Assembly (NCBI RefSeq): GCF_000003815.2
Contig: NC_049980.1
Location: 6,474,556 to 6,538,555 of the forward strand
Length of the DNA stretch: 64,000 nt
Source of the DNA: Branchiostoma floridae
Taxonomy: Eukaryota > Chordata > Leptocardii > Amphioxiformes > Branchiostomatidae
Reading direction: 5' to 3'
Under the pieces are notes generated by a model. It had not been told where the DNA came from. It made no database searches and saw only the letters and a program-made list of their open reading frames with translations. The position numbers and the translations under genes are program-made. Shown here piece by piece: positions 35,455 to 48,614 of this stretch; positions within the stretch are counted from its first letter, which is position 1, and every line of letters starts with the position of its first letter.

Positions 35455-37391
35455 CTGTGAAATATAATGGCTCAACTTGACAACTATTACATCGAGTATC
35501 CTTGTCGCATTTCATGCTTCCTTAATGACGGTATTCAGTGAAATGTCAGCAGGACCCTAATGTGTTGTTACAGTGTATGACGTTGTGTTGTCAGGGACCA
35601 GTTTGACGGTGATTGTTAAACTTGCGTGCCTTGGTGTCATTTTGCCGGTGAGTTTGTTGTGACTGCCTATATTGTAACCAGTGTTTGTTGTGAGGCTGAA
35701 GTTAACTCTCTATCATGCGTGCCAGCAATGCTCAACAAACAGCACCTAGCTACCGGTATGTACATCAAAAAGTACATTCAAGGCAACATTACCTTGAGGG
35801 ATGTTCAGTCCATTTGGGAGAGTAAGGAATCGTGACTAAAAGGAAATCAAAATCATCTTCTTAAAACTTAGCCTGACAGAGTGTCACTTTTTACAGATTC
35901 TGAAGTACATGCAGAAAATATTGTACAATTAACATGAACTGCAAATTTGTAAATTTCTTATTTTAGTCTCAATCTCAACCTGTCTGTAGATTTGTTACTG
36001 CCAAACTTAATCAAATATCAAGGTTTGAATCAACCATTGCAAATGCAACTTAGTGTAGATATATAGGACAACTGACTACATGAACAAGCTAGTAGACTGT
36101 AATTGCGTTTGGTACATAACTGAAGAACCCAACACACTTGCCAAGAAAAGTAGAGGTGATCCACTGTGCTTGCTAAAACACGCAAGTCATAGTGAAGCCT
36201 CATTGTACCACTAACATTACTAATGACATATGTATCATGACTTGAAGATTTTTAAGAAATGTAGTACATTTGTAGTTCCTATTCACTCATCCTACCACAT
36301 AGAAATGTTCTATATAAAGTTCCTCTAGCATGCCCAACAAGGCAGCGCTATGGCTTGACTTTATCAACTTACTATAGAAGTAAATGTCTTGTCAATCGGT
36401 ACACTCTTGATTATACAAATTTGCTGATACTATCAAGAGGTCCCAAATATTGACCCATCCAGAGTGCCACACAAGCACTTATAGTTTACAGTCATCCTAT
36501 TTTGCTCCTAGCTGGGTAGGATACATTTTTATGACTTCGAGAATGTGAATGGGGAATACAGCACTTAAAATTTTGCTGTTGAGCGAGAGTAATGATAGGG
36601 GCTACGCTTCACATTGGGCATCAATGAAACCCTAACAGGGCCCTTAACACCTGTTATGCATAAGGTTTGAGTATCCAGATACATATTTATAGTGTTCGAC
36701 CTCCAGGAAGTGGGGCAGTCTAACTTCTGATCCTCCAACACACAAAAACAACACTTCTAGACCCAATAAAACTCTGTCAATCCTGGCGCCAGTGTCCGGC
36801 CCTATCAACTCTTCGTCGACCACATACCCGAGGCCAGACAATTGGTTACACCACCACACATGATAAGGGCAGCCCGGAATGCCATCCATTGTTCCTGACC
36901 GAAGTATTTTTCCAGCGGGGAGTTTAAACGTTGGGAGGACATCCCTACCTGGCGCCAGGACCGCGTCCGAAGAAGTGGCGAAAGGCGTTTGTCCAACAAA
37001 CAAGTCTGCATACTCCCAGCCGAGGCGCCTACAAGACTATCTGTATGTACTCTATGGTGCCACCAGCTCAATCTTACTGTCCTCAGACTTAGGAGCGCTG
37101 CGATAGGCAGTGTGGGAAAGATGAAATTGATCACTTGGTGGGAACTATAAAAATATAAGTGTTTTCTAGGTATGGTATCTCCTGGCTTTACCAACTTCAG
37201 ATGTTTCCCCAGTGATGGCATTACAATCTACAATATATCCTGTATAGGTGACTGCCTCTACATACATGTATGAACACTTTTTGGTGGTCCCTTATGACAG
37301 TTTTTCTCATTGAAACAAGCTTACAATCCTGTTAATCAGAACCACCTATCCACATTATCTTTGGTCATCTTAAACAGTTTTCACTGTACAC

Positions 37392-37604
37392 ATTACAGTA
37401 AATGCAGAAATGTTTGCGGTGGTTTTATGTTCGCGGTTTTTGCGTTGCCAATTCACCGCGAACTCAAAACCACCACAAACATTTTTCCATGACAGTATGT
37501 GACCACAGTCTATGGCGCTACCGCTAACTTAAAACCACCGCAAACATTCCATTTTCCTGCTACCACGAAAGTAAATCCCTGCAAACTTAAATGCATTTAC
37601 ATTA
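37392..37604. mobile_element. MITE of the ATACTGTAAATG family, second copy
   Basis: ATTACAGTAAATGCAGAAAT at the left and TTAAATGCATTTACATTAT at the right, with several GGTTTTATGTTCGCGG and AAAACCACCGCAAACATT motifs inverted inside. Related to 8059-8273. Confidence 0.65.
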
Positions 37605-37951
37605 TACATGAAAAATCTTGCAAATTTTGTCAGATATGGAAATCTATTTTGTTCTACTAAACATTCAAATAGCTCACTTAAAGACTAAAGCCATATAAGG
37701 CCAGATGCCATGCAGGTGTTTTATAAGGTATTGAATGAGGACGTTCAAAGTCTTTAAGGTTTCCAGGCTACATTATTTACTCAAACTCCAGGTGAGGGCT
37801 GGGTACTTGTACCAGGTGAGACCTGTGGTTTAGGCAGGTGATAACAGGGTCAGAAGGTCAACCTGGTCTAGACGTTTAAACTTAATAGGCCAAATTTTAT
37901 CACCTATTTGGTGGATCATCCTCCTTTTTGGTCAGACTTAGGCTACACTGG

Positions 37952-38142
37952 CTAACACTAGTTCACCTTTATCCGTTGGGTAACCTATATCTGTTGCTCT
38001 TAAAAACAGCATATTTTGGAATATCCCGTTGACGGTAGATAGTTTTAAATTGCAATATTTTCAGGATATGATGTGCCTAAATAAATACCCTGTTTTTAGA
38101 AGCAACCAAGGTAACCAATGGATAAAGGTGCATTAGTGTTAC
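37952..38142. mobile_element. MITE family M1, copy 3
   Basis: TAACACTAGTTCACCTTTA at the left and GGTGCATTAGTGTTAC at the right; inner CTATATCTGTTG arm. About 190 bp, with a smaller interior than copies 1 and 2. Confidence 0.75.
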
Positions 38143-39429
38143 ATGAATGACAACTGCTGGGCAGTCTCAAAACTGATGTGAGATTGCAAGAAAAAAAATA
38201 ACAGACTGAGGCTGAAGAAAAGTTGCCTCTAATGTGAGTCACAATAGAGGCAACTTTTTTCAGCCTCATTGTATCGTGAGCTACAAAGTACAATGAAACT
38301 GTTCGAATAAGATGTTCTATGATTGTGCAACAAATTCAGTACTTTTACGTTAAATATACAATACAAACAAAGAGCCCTGGAAACAGGCAATTTATTAGCG
38401 ATAGTGTTAATTTTCCTTTAGTTTACCATTCATGGCATAAATTTGTTCAGTAGTATTAGCAGTACAATAGACACCAAGGTACACTTAGTTCTCTAACAGG
38501 ACTCCAGATGTTGACGACTGTTGTTGGTGCAAAGCCTGAATGTACCGAAAGTGGCAAACAATCCCTCACCCCCAGCCACCTGAACCCACAGCCTGACCGC
38601 AGGATATGGAGAGAGTCAGAGTGACACAGGTGTATCACTAGACATGTGCAATCTCCAAGCAGATGTGTTGTGTGGGATTGGTATGAAAAGCGGTTGAACC
38701 TCAGAATGTTGACAAAGCATGATATTTTTCATCACCTAGTAGTGCAGTGGGACTCATGTTTTCGGTAAAAAAAAAAATAAGCACAAAGATGGATACAACG
38801 ATACGACAACGACACCAAGTCACCCCTATCTCAGTATCTTGGAGTTCATTTTTGATAGCTTACATGTAAGTCTAACAGTTGCTAGCCTGCCAAGGTAACA
38901 ACCATTAAAAGCAGACCAAAGCTTACGAGACTAGACTCCAGGCTAACATTGCACAAGTGTTACTCTTTTCACTGATCCCCTTTCTCAATGAACAGAGCAC
39001 AATGAGCCCACGCAAGGAAAAATGATAATTTCTGGACTGTATTGACCACCAGAGCTATCATTTAACAGCAAACCTGTACCTGTGTGGATCTTCAGCACTG
39101 AGCGATCACTTGGTCGCATTTGCTTATGGAAAAACCGATGAGTGTGCTGACATGCTAAAAGAGCAAATAAAAACTGCTACAGTCAGTCCTCTTACTTTCC
39201 TGTACTAAACACTTCCTCAGCACAATCCACATCATGAGTGACAGTAACAACAAATACTGTCATGACCAACTGTTAACAGGACCTTGATCATTTGAGCTGA
39301 GCTTGGCTCGAATGCTTTTTGAGTAAAAATCGCCTTTCCGAGATGATGAAAGATACTCAGTAGCTATAATAGGTTTGGCTACCAGGCTGCAGACATTGAC
39401 AATTTATCATGACCATATGTTGATAGGAC

Positions 39430-39715
39430 TGGTGCAACGGCCGAGTGGGTAGGGTGTTCGCCTTGCATTCGGTAGGTCGTGAGTTCGATTCCTGACCAAG
39501 TCATACCAAGCACTTTAAAATGGTACATGCTGCTTTTTCTGCTTAACACTCAGCATTCGGGAAAGAGTATGGAAGTTGAACATACATCACTACCAGTGGA
39601 CTAGCCCCGTGCTGTAGTGATCGCACAAAGTTGTGTGGCCCAGGGCTACTGAAACTGAGATTGGCACCACCCTATGCGCCATCAGGCACAGGAAGGAGTT
39701 TGACTTTGATACAAA
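39430..39715 (+). repeat. tRNA-derived SINE family S1, fullest copy
   Basis: GGTGCAACGGCCGAGTGGG (A-box region) and GTGAGTTCGATTCCTGACC (B box) are spaced as in a tRNA, followed by a body with CTCAGCATTCGGGAAAGAG, ACATCACTACCAGTGGAC and a TTTGACTTTGATAC end. Diverged copies lie at 19375-19625, 42985-43240 and 44590-44815. Confidence 0.8.
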
Positions 39716-41210
39716 ATGTATGTTGAGCTGTGTTTAAAATTTTGACTTAAAAAAAGGACTTTTGCGTGATTGCATTTTTTTTTTCTCAGATACACTGACA
39801 ATCACTCAAAGAGCAAAAGTGCAACAGTCAGTCTTTCTACTTTCCTGTTCAAAACAGCCCACACCGCAAAAAAAACGGCGTCGCGGTGACCACGTGTTGA
39901 TAGGGCCAAACGTTCGCGGCGCCAGGTGCCGTCCCCCGGAAGTCCCTAATCGCACCACATTTCCTCGCCCTTTCTGTTGGCCAAACACGGGGACCTATTG
40001 ATACTGTTTGCACTGGCACACAGATTACATGGGCCTGGGTGATAACCTAACCTTCCACGGCAAGGTGTGTTTACCTGTGGTTCTGTCAGGTAATGGTGCT
40101 CTAGTAGAGAAGGCATGGAATGGAATGGTAAACAGGTTCATTAGTTAGGTAGGGAATGTCGGGGCCATTGACATACCCATAGGATTTATCACATCTCATA
40201 TACATTGTATACAATTTCATGCAAACCATCTAATCTTGCAGTGAAAAGAATTCAAAGAAACCCTGTCAAGTTGTATTTGAAATCTTTCACCTTTTGGACA
40301 TGTATGTGGGATAATTTGTGTATAGATTTATCCCTTAGGACTTTTTATAATCTGTGTCTCTGCTACATTTTGTCTGACCTTTATCTCTTCCCTCGTGACC
40401 TCAATGAAATGCGGCCCGCAAGCAGATTTAACCCTTAAAAATTAAAAGGTTCAAACAAACAACTCTGTGCTTTTTTGTTTAAGTATAGCTTATATAAACG
40501 TAGAATCGATTTTGGCATTTTCAGGGGCCTGAATTTCAAGAGTATTAAAATGCCAAGATCAATAGTTGACATCTTTGCCCACCTGTTCAGCCTTATCGTC
40601 CATTAAAAAGAGCCGTAATCTTATTACAGATAAACTTGTTAGACTTGGGAGATTAGAACTGTAAGTTTGTCAACAGAAACATTCCCTTGTTGCTTTTAGT
40701 GCTTTCACCAGAATTCTACTTTTGGTGCTTTGAAAAAAAAATTAGAGATGGAAATTTCACTCTTTTCACACATATTTTAATCTTTGTATTTCTTTTTTTC
40801 GATGCACTTGTCTGTATGTTTAGTCACGACCTGCCTCGTACGGAATGCTGTTTTGATTGGTGGAAGGCTCGAGCCAGTCTTGTTCACACATTGGTTGCCA
40901 GGGGAAGGTACTACGGATTGTAAGAATGTTAAGAACGCAGAAACAATCCGGCGGACAAACCTGCCTGGCATTCTCAACTGTCAGTCAATGCCAGGCTGTC
41001 TGGCCAAATGAAATCTCAGTTGTAAGATCAAGAATCAATGATATCTGTCATATAAATCCTTTTGAAAATAAGCTTTTATGTCTCTATGAAATCATATATT
41101 GTATGATAGAAATAATGGAATGATACCCAATTAAGAGCAAATCATACCCAAAGTGATATGAGAAACTTATAAGTGTACAAGTATAATGCAGTCCTATTGA
41201 AAATAGGAAT

Positions 41211-41304
41211 AGTGAGTGAGTGAGTGAGTGAGTGAGTGAGTGAGTGAGTGAGTGAGTGAGTGAGTGAGTGAGTGAGTGAGTGAGTGAGTGAGTGAGTGAG
41301 TGAG
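41211..41304 (+). repeat. (GAGT)n microsatellite, about 23 copies
   Basis: An uninterrupted tetranucleotide run; a few degenerate units continue to 41328. The 80-90 residue frames reading Ser-Leu-Thr-His across it are artefacts. Confidence 0.98.
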
Positions 41305-42984
41305 CAAGAAAGTAATTGAGTGAGTGACTCCAAGTCATGTACATGTATGATAATGTATGCATGGTGGTCCTGACAAGGCTTTATCATAATTATGTGAAGA
41401 AACCCCTACATATTCTGCTAAAAAAACTTAAGCAAGATTTGGTCGCCTTGCTACAAATTACATAAATATGTAAGCTTGCCCTACAGATTATGGGAAATTC
41501 GATAGACCTGCCTACACCTTTAATACGAAAAAGAGCATGAAGACCCCCATGTTGGTCTAAAGTCATCAAAATACTCTCAGCTTCTGAGGCATGAGAGCCA
41601 TACATGTATATGTAGGTCAAAGGTGCAAACTTCCTTCTTTTGTCAGAAAAAGCAGCCCAGAATCACTGCACAGTAGAATGTCATCTGTAAAGCCAAGTCT
41701 GAGTGGACTTTAATATAGTCCCGGTGTTTCCCAAAGGTGTCCTTCGCCCACCAATCAAAGTGCCTGAGCGCCCGGACGGTTGCCAACACCCGCCGGGTCA
41801 GCGGCACAGCAACTCTAACATGTCAGCTCACAGTTGACAAGAGCTGAATTCCTCTGGCCAAACAGGAAGGCCATGTAGCCCCATTAAGTAACCGGTTTAC
41901 ATTAATTGCTTCCTATCAAGGGGTAGGGGAAGTAATTAGTGACTGTAACGAGTGCTGTCGGTGTGGCAAGAGTAAGGCATCCGGCCTTCCTGTCGACGGG
42001 AGAGGTCAAGAACCGCTTGCTTCATCGCTGACCTTTATCAAACCCAAGTAGAAAATGTTTATTTTAGAATAAGCTTAAGGAATTTTCCAAAATCTAGTAC
42101 AGGGAGGAGTCAACGAATCATAAACAAGTGCAGAAGAAATCTCAAGCCTTTTGTAAAGAAACTCTTATTTATGCATCAATTAGAGAGAAAAAGAATATAC
42201 TTTATTGCAAAAAAAAACTAAATTACCTTGGTGACTTTTAAAACAACATTCTCTTAAAGTTTATAGAAAGTGAAAAGTAAAACTGCGGAAATAGAGAATA
42301 GTGAACATTTCGAAATTATGGCAATGCAATCTAGCCATTCTTTAAAAAGATTGTGAAATGAATATCAATTTTGTTGTACTGTTCATAGCCTTAGATTTTG
42401 AAATTTTTGGAAACAACATTCTAAAAAGAATTGATAATAGTACTGTGCAATAAATAACAGCATTGGCTACCCTTGTGTTGACTTGGAATGGACTCAACTA
42501 CAAGTAGTAGAAGTGAGTGATTGAAAATTGCAACAGACTGAAATTCTTATTTTAATGCCCCCTCCTTACGTCTTAATCTTAGTAAAGCTTAATATGTTTT
42601 TCCTTTACTTTTATCTTACTGTGAAAAAAACATCCTGTTTCTGTGACCGCTCGGTGTTCTTCCCTGCTGGTACAAGCTTTAGATTATAAGGAAGGATTTA
42701 GATTTAAATGTCTCAGGAAACCCTGGCAGTGGGCGAGGTTTCAACTCATTAGTGATAGGGATTTATGCTATTCCGCCAGACTTGTTTTAAACTACAAACA
42801 TGTGGATATCAAAGTATATAGGTTGGACATGTGATTATAACGTTATAATACAAAGTCATAGATCTATTAGAGGTAATATTGCCAGTTTCTATCACCCGGA
42901 GGTGTATCGAAGCAACAAACTCAAAAGACATATAATTCTCTTCCAGTCAAAGGACATCATTTAAGGCCATAATGCATTCAATGT

Positions 42985-43240
42985 ACAGTAGAGTGTTTTC
43001 CTTGAATTCAGTAGGTCATGATGAGTTTGATCCCTGGCAAATGTACAAACTGCTTTCTGTGCTAAGCACTCAGCATTTGGGAAAGAGTATGAATATGAAA
43101 CACACACATCACTACCAGCAGCCTAGCTCCCTTCTGTAGAGATTTGAGGAAAGTTGTGTGTCCCAAGGGCTTTGAATTGGAGATGGGCACTGCCTTAGGC
43201 ACCACCTTAAGTGGTGTAAGGAAGACTTTGACTAACTCAA
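42985..43240 (+). repeat. tRNA-derived SINE family S1, diverged copy
   Basis: Shares AAGCACTCAGCATTTGGG, ACATCACTACCAGCAGCC, CCAAGGGCTTTGAATTGGAG and a TTTGACTAACTC end with the S1 family. The 5' tRNA part is degraded. Confidence 0.75.
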
Positions 43241-43734
43241 ACTCAGGGTAGGAAGCTGGGCATGCAGCATTTTCTGAATGGAAAAGAAAGGGAAGTACAG
43301 TAACAAAGAACTCAACAATCACTGAATGGCACAACATAGCAACTTAAGGAATACAGGCAGGTATTGACATGCTTCATACTTGTTCCCTGAGCGTTTTAAC
43401 AACAGGTTCTGACACAAAATATAATGTTTACAAGTAGATTGTTTGTGTACTATTTCCACTTATGTCAACAACAGTGAACAAGAGCCAGGGCAGCCAGATC
43501 AGTGCTCAAGTGCTATAATGAAGAGGCAAAGTCTGCAAACAGCCATACTCACCTCCTGCTAGCCACATCAAACAACACCAGGCCCACTCAAGTGTGAAGG
43601 GACTATCAGAGTAACCTAATTGGGCTGAGGACTCATCCAGGGTCAATAAACTTGTCAAGGAGTGGTCTTGGTAACTTGAGTAGCCTCCAAGGTCTTTTTG
43701 GACTGCATGTTTTGGCCCTTTTCTGATTCTGAAG

Positions 43735-43925
43735 GGATGTCTCTGTGGCTCAACTGGTAGCAGCCCCACCGTTGAGCTCCTGGTTCCCATTTGTTGAGAC
43801 CATGGTTCAATCCTGGGTAGGACATCTCAGTTGGGACTGCCCCCCCCCCCTGGAAGAAACGTAAAATGGAGCCCAATGTTCGAGGATGTGCCTCAAGCAA
43901 CTCCTCCCTGTAAAAGTATACCCTG
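43735..43925 (+). repeat. tRNA-derived SINE family S2, copy 2
   Basis: GGCTCAACTGGTAGCAGCC with ATGGTTCAATCCTGGG, then GACATCTCAGTTGGGACTGC, a C run, and GTAAAATGGAGCCC ending in GTGCC. Matches copy 3 in inverse orientation. Confidence 0.75.
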
Positions 43926-44589
43926 CTACTGAAGCAGCAAGGAAACTAGCTGTCCTATATGTCCCTTGGTATAAATAGGCACTACATGGGTCTAAAGAAA
44001 TAAACGAACTGTCCCCTGATGGACCAACGTGTTGAAAGCCAGTAGCATTTGGAACCCAGTAGCACTTGGGAAGTAATACGTAATATTCATAATCAACTGA
44101 AAACCAGTATTATCGAAAGCCAGCATTACCTAAAGGCCATAACCTGAGCACACTTCTGTCTGTGTCAAGCACCGGTACAAGCACTGGGGTCTGTCTCACC
44201 ACAAAGTTTCTCAAGTGCCTTTCAACTCTGTTTGATGTTGGTCTGTGGAGAGAGGCTGAGCTCTTTTGCACAAGTGCTTTTTGTTTGACAATAAACCCTA
44301 AATGTTAAATCCTAACAATGTTGTGGTACAAGTTGTTGTACAAGGGAAATCATGACGTGAGCCCAAGCTGAGACAATACAACGTTCTTTTAATACAGCAC
44401 TTGATGTGTGTCAGTGTTACAACATTCTGTATATGTAGTCTCCAAGCAGATGTTGGGGTGGAAGATTGTAACAGTTTGCTGGGCTATCAATCCCTACAAA
44501 AGCCATACTTTATTCCACCACAACATTGGTCACTGAGAGTTTGACCCAAGCATACCTATACCAAGACTGTTTCCAAAATCATATCCAGT

Positions 44590-44815
44590 TGCTTGAGTAA
44601 CTGCTTTTTGGCGTACCAATACCAAAGACTAAAAAATGATACACACTGCTTTCTCTACACCCTGCATTTGAAAAGAAAACTGCAGTTGAACAAACACAAC
44701 ACTACCTTTAGACCAGCTAGCACCCTGCTGAAAGGACTGCACAAAATTGTGTGGCCCAAGGGCTATTGAAATGGAGATGGGTGCTGCCATATATGCTGTC
44801 TGGTGCGTTAAAACA
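44590..44815 (+). repeat. tRNA-derived SINE family S1, 5'-truncated copy
   Basis: Shares CTGCTTTCTCTACACC, AACACTACCTTTAGACCAGC, TGTGTGGCCCAAGGGCTATT and GGAGATGGGTGCTGCC with the S1 body; the tRNA-like head is absent. Confidence 0.7.
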
Positions 44816-45639
44816 CTATTTTGTAACCCCAACATCATCCTGAAGACTATGGAATGGCCTTGTCAGATAAAAAAATTAAAAAATTAAAAACTGCAAAAAA
44901 AAAATTTCCTAAGTAGAACCACCCCATCAAGAGACTGCTGAGTCCTCGTCTCAAAGAAAGTCATTTCATTTTGCTGATAGAATTATGGTCTAAGGTCAGG
45001 AATTTGAGGCATCTGTGTGGCACAGATCACTGAAGGCAATGACAGCACGCCTCATCACAGGGAATGTCCTTATCTTCATCAAAAGAGATACAGAAGAGGA
45101 CTCATTGCAATGATACCCCAGGTACCTCCCTAGTGTCTTCCTCTGATGACATAAACTAACTAGGATGGATCATCATCATTTATCACCATTGGTTGGGTAC
45201 ATGGCAGGCAACTGTATTAAACTTTCTTCCTTTTGTTGCAGACAAGGTGAGTAATTTGTTTTGTAGCCAGCTAGGCTCTGTTGGTACTTCATCGCACTTC
45301 AAACACATTATGACCAGTGCCTGCCTAAATAAGCTCCTATTATTGAGTCCTGATAGATCTAATATAAGGGAATCCTTAGCCTAGTTGTCAGACCATTTCC
45401 AGGGCCTCCACAGGCTAACTCCTTGGCCAACATGCCCTAAAGGAAATTCTACAACAGAAACAACTGAGTTAGGCCCTGCAAGATGGATAGAATTTTAGGT
45501 CTAGCATCCAGGCTTGGTAATCCTACGTCATTTTATAGTACAATGTATATATGTAGTCAGTATATTTTGTATTTGAAACACAAATACCACAGCGCAGAAT
45601 GCAGAAGGGATGATTATAATGTTTTCTGACAGCTAACCT

Positions 45640-46300
45640 AAATGTACACATCTCCATCCAACTGGTGCCTTTCCGCCCCCACCCTTTTCTTTCACAATAG
45701 GGCTTGGTTAATGGTCATTGGAACTTTCTTTCAGTGCCTCAGGAAGAGATCAGACGATGGTAGGTGATCCATATAGATAACAAAGAGATGTGGTTTCTCT
45801 TCTATCTTATTAACACCCAGATGGAAGTGACAGAGGTGCCTTTCAGTCCCCACCCCTTTCTTTTAAATCAGTGGTTGTCCCTTGGAACTTTCTTTCAGTA
45901 CCACAAGTGATCAAACGATGGCAGGTGATCATATAGATAACAAAGAGATGTGATTTTACTTACTTTATTAACACCCAAATAGAAGTGGCAGAGAGTCCCC
46001 ACCCCTCTCTTTCACAACAGTGTTTGTTCATTGGAACTTTCTTTCAGTACCTCAAGAAGAGATCAGACTATAATAGGTGATCCATATAGATAACAAAGAT
46101 ATGTGGTTTTAGTTCTTTTACTTTACCAAGATGGAAGTGGCAGAGAGTCCCCACCCCTCTCTTTCACAACAGTGTTTGTCCATTGGAATTTTCTTTCAGT
46201 ACCTCAAGATGAGATCAGATGATGGTAGGTGATCCGTATAGATAACACACAGATGTGGTTTTGCTTTCCTCCCTGTCTTATTAGCACACAGATGTAGGTG
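45640..46300. repeat. Tandem repeat, 150-163 bp unit, four copies
   Basis: TTGGAACTTTCTTTCAGT recurs at about 45719, 45882, 46032 and 46182 (one variant), each followed by AGATCAGA(C/T)-type text and ATATAGATAACAAAGA. Copies also share CCCCACCC(C/T)TTCTTT upstream. Confidence 0.85.
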
Positions 46301-46637
46301 ACAAGGAGGTAATGGGAAATGACAGGGCCAGCTGCCTGGTGGACACACATAAGTCACAGGGACCTGTGGAAAACAGCAGGAAGAGCAACAAAGCCAGTAG
46401 CCTGGTATTCAGTTGTATAATTTCTATTTTTGATGCGCCTAGATAAACCCTGTATATCACACATTATCTGTTCCTATATCTACACCAGTACAAAGAAGCG
46501 AGAAGATGTCGACCATCCTGTTAGCCTAGTACCTTCAATTAGTTAAATTGTATCTTGTTGTCTCTGCATATGTCTGTTATCAGTGACCTGTACCTAGCCC
46601 ATCGAGGCATGAATGTACAATAAAGGTCTTTCTTTCG

Positions 46638-46703
46638 TTCATTCATTCATTCATTCATTCATTCATTCATTCATTCATTCATTCATTCATTCATTCATTC
46701 ATT
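46638..46703 (+). repeat. (ATTC)n microsatellite
   Basis: About 16 perfect TTCA/ATTC units, directly followed by the hairpin at 46701-46765. Confidence 0.98.
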
Positions 46704-46765
46704 ATAGCTCCCAAGTCTCTTCTGTCCTCTCCAAAATAGGACAGAAGAGTTTCGGGAGCTATAAT
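46701..46765. repeat. 65-bp foldback next to the ATTC run
   Basis: ATTATAGCTCCC and GGGAGCTATAAT form the outer stem, CTCTTCTGTCCT and AGGACAGAAGAG the inner stem, with small internal loops. Confidence 0.8.
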
Positions 46766-47885
46766 ACAGCTACATACCAGGCTAACAAAGCAGAGGTGAG
46801 AGAAAGAGACGATGTGCACAAGTACACTAGAAATGTCTAGTCTCCAAGTAGATCTTTAGGTGCCTACTACCTACCTACCTAGTTCCTTGACCTCCAGGTC
46901 GTTGGGGGGACAAGGTAGACATGAAGATCGAGATTTGCCTCCAGGTTCTTCTATCCCTAGCCAGGGTTAGTCTCTCCTGTAGGCTGAGGCCCGTCCAGTC
47001 AGTGATGTTGTCCTGCCAAGCTTTGCGTTGACGTCCGTAGGAAGACAGTATTCATTGGCCAACAATCAAAAGGCCCAGTGCTTGAGGAACCGAGAGATCA
47101 ACGATTTTACCTTTCTATTAAATTCTACCGCTTGGAGATTTATCCAATCCCTATATGGAAACTGGTTTAATCCTCAACAGGGAAAACTTTGAAAGGAAGA
47201 AGGAAAGAAAGGGAGTAACTTTAGAAAGGTACAGTAGTACGAAAGAGGAACAGAAAGTTTGATATTCTAACGTTACCAATGAATAGAACGAAATTATGAT
47301 TGTGCTTGGTATTGTGTATGAGTTGTACAACCATAGCTTGCCGTCTATGGTAACAACTAAACTTACAAGTCTAATAAGAGTAAGACAAACCAAGGCACCA
47401 GTTTTCCGTGTTGCTATCAGGAATCTTATAAGCTGCCTACCGTGGAGACCCTAAACGCTGGGTAACAACAGTGATTGAGGCGTTTACTCTGTGTCAACAG
47501 AAGATCAAACAATTTGTCAGCGAAGTGTCGCCGTGGAACCAGGTAATGCCAGCAGGAAAACGGGGATCACATGCGACAGTACACATCAAAGGCACTCTCG
47601 CCGTCCCACGACAAAACTCCTTCGTAAAGCCATTGGTGTTGATGGGCAATGATTCGGCAATGATGACACGAATAGATACCAGGCCGTGCGCTGTAATGGA
47701 TAGGTTCAAAACACCGTATATCAAGACCTGTGCGTGTCAGTGCCCAACACCTTTAGCGAATCTGTGCAAGCTGGTAGTTGTTAGAGAACAGACACGGGTG
47801 TTGGTCCATAGTGAAAGATGAACGACAGGGCTGTGCGTGACAGATCGGGACACAAACTTGACTACTGTCCTGCGTATAACATGAC

Positions 47886-48080
47886 TTAAACATTTATCCG
47901 CGGGGTAACCTATATCCGTTGTTTTTTTGGAAACAGGATGTATTTAGGGATTTCAAGTTTCAAACTGCAGTATTTAGCTATAGAAAATATAATTTGAAAC
48001 CACATTGATGTCCCTAAAAAGCCTGTTTTAAAAAACAACGGATATAGGTTAACCAGCGGATAAAGATGAGCTAGCGTTAC
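47886..48080. mobile_element. MITE family M1, copy 4
   Basis: Inner arms AACCTATATCCGTTG and CAACGGATATAGGTTAACC are intact; the right end AGCTAGCGTTAC is present while the left tip is diverged. Confidence 0.75.
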
Positions 48081-48420
48081 CTGGACAGATCGACATGATG
48101 AGATGGCCAAAAACATTAATCTTCTTATATCATCATAAGTCCTACCTGCCATCATTGTATAATTCATTTAGCAGGATTTTTGTAAGAAAAAAAAATAATG
48201 TTACGTATCTATCAAGTTTTTGTCTTCATTGAAGCCCTTTCGAAAAATTCAGAGTGCAGAAAGAGTGGCCGACGCAAAATAAATTGCAGCTCCCATGTCC
48301 AAAACCGGTCCCTCAGAGCTTGGATCAAAAGAAATTTGTTGCAAGAGTGTCGTCGTCATATTTCTTTTAAAAATTCCACTTGAAAGCATAGAATCATCGT
48401 CACTTCATTTTGTAGACTCT

Positions 48421-48531
48421 AGTCCAACGGTCGCCAACAAGACAATAGAACAAAGCTACAAAACAAGGCTACAAAGTCCAACGGTCGCTAACAAGACTAT
48501 AGTACAAAGCAACAGAACAAGGATACAAAGT
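48421..48531 (+). repeat. Two-copy tandem repeat, 54-57 bp
   Basis: AGTCCAACGGTCGCCAACAA at 48421 and AGTCCAACGGTCGCTAACAA at 48475 start two similar units ending in GGCTACAAAG and GGATACAAAG. Confidence 0.85.
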
Positions 48532-48614
48532 AGACTAACACAAAAGAACTTCACACCCTGTATAGTGTCCGAAAGTAATTGGCCAACTGGGCCCCAATGT
48601 TGACGTTCCTTTAC

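Noticed and set aside
36644-37221. Overlapping minus-strand frames of 119 and 138 residues
   Set aside because: Two frames compete over the same bases, no domain was recognised and no splice sites fit clearly. A decayed element fragment is possible but unsupported.
39430-39500. Functional tRNA gene
   Set aside because: A and B boxes are present but the sequence does not fold into a complete cloverleaf by eye and continues into a repeated body, so it is a tRNA-derived SINE.
41084-41387. Long Ser-Leu-Thr-His repeat frames
   Set aside because: They are translations of the (GAGT)n microsatellite.
47471-47821. 116-residue plus frame with an opposite frame containing a C...W spacing like an immunoglobulin domain
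   Set aside because: Neither strand has convincing splice sites; the Ig-like impression rests on one Cys-Trp pair.
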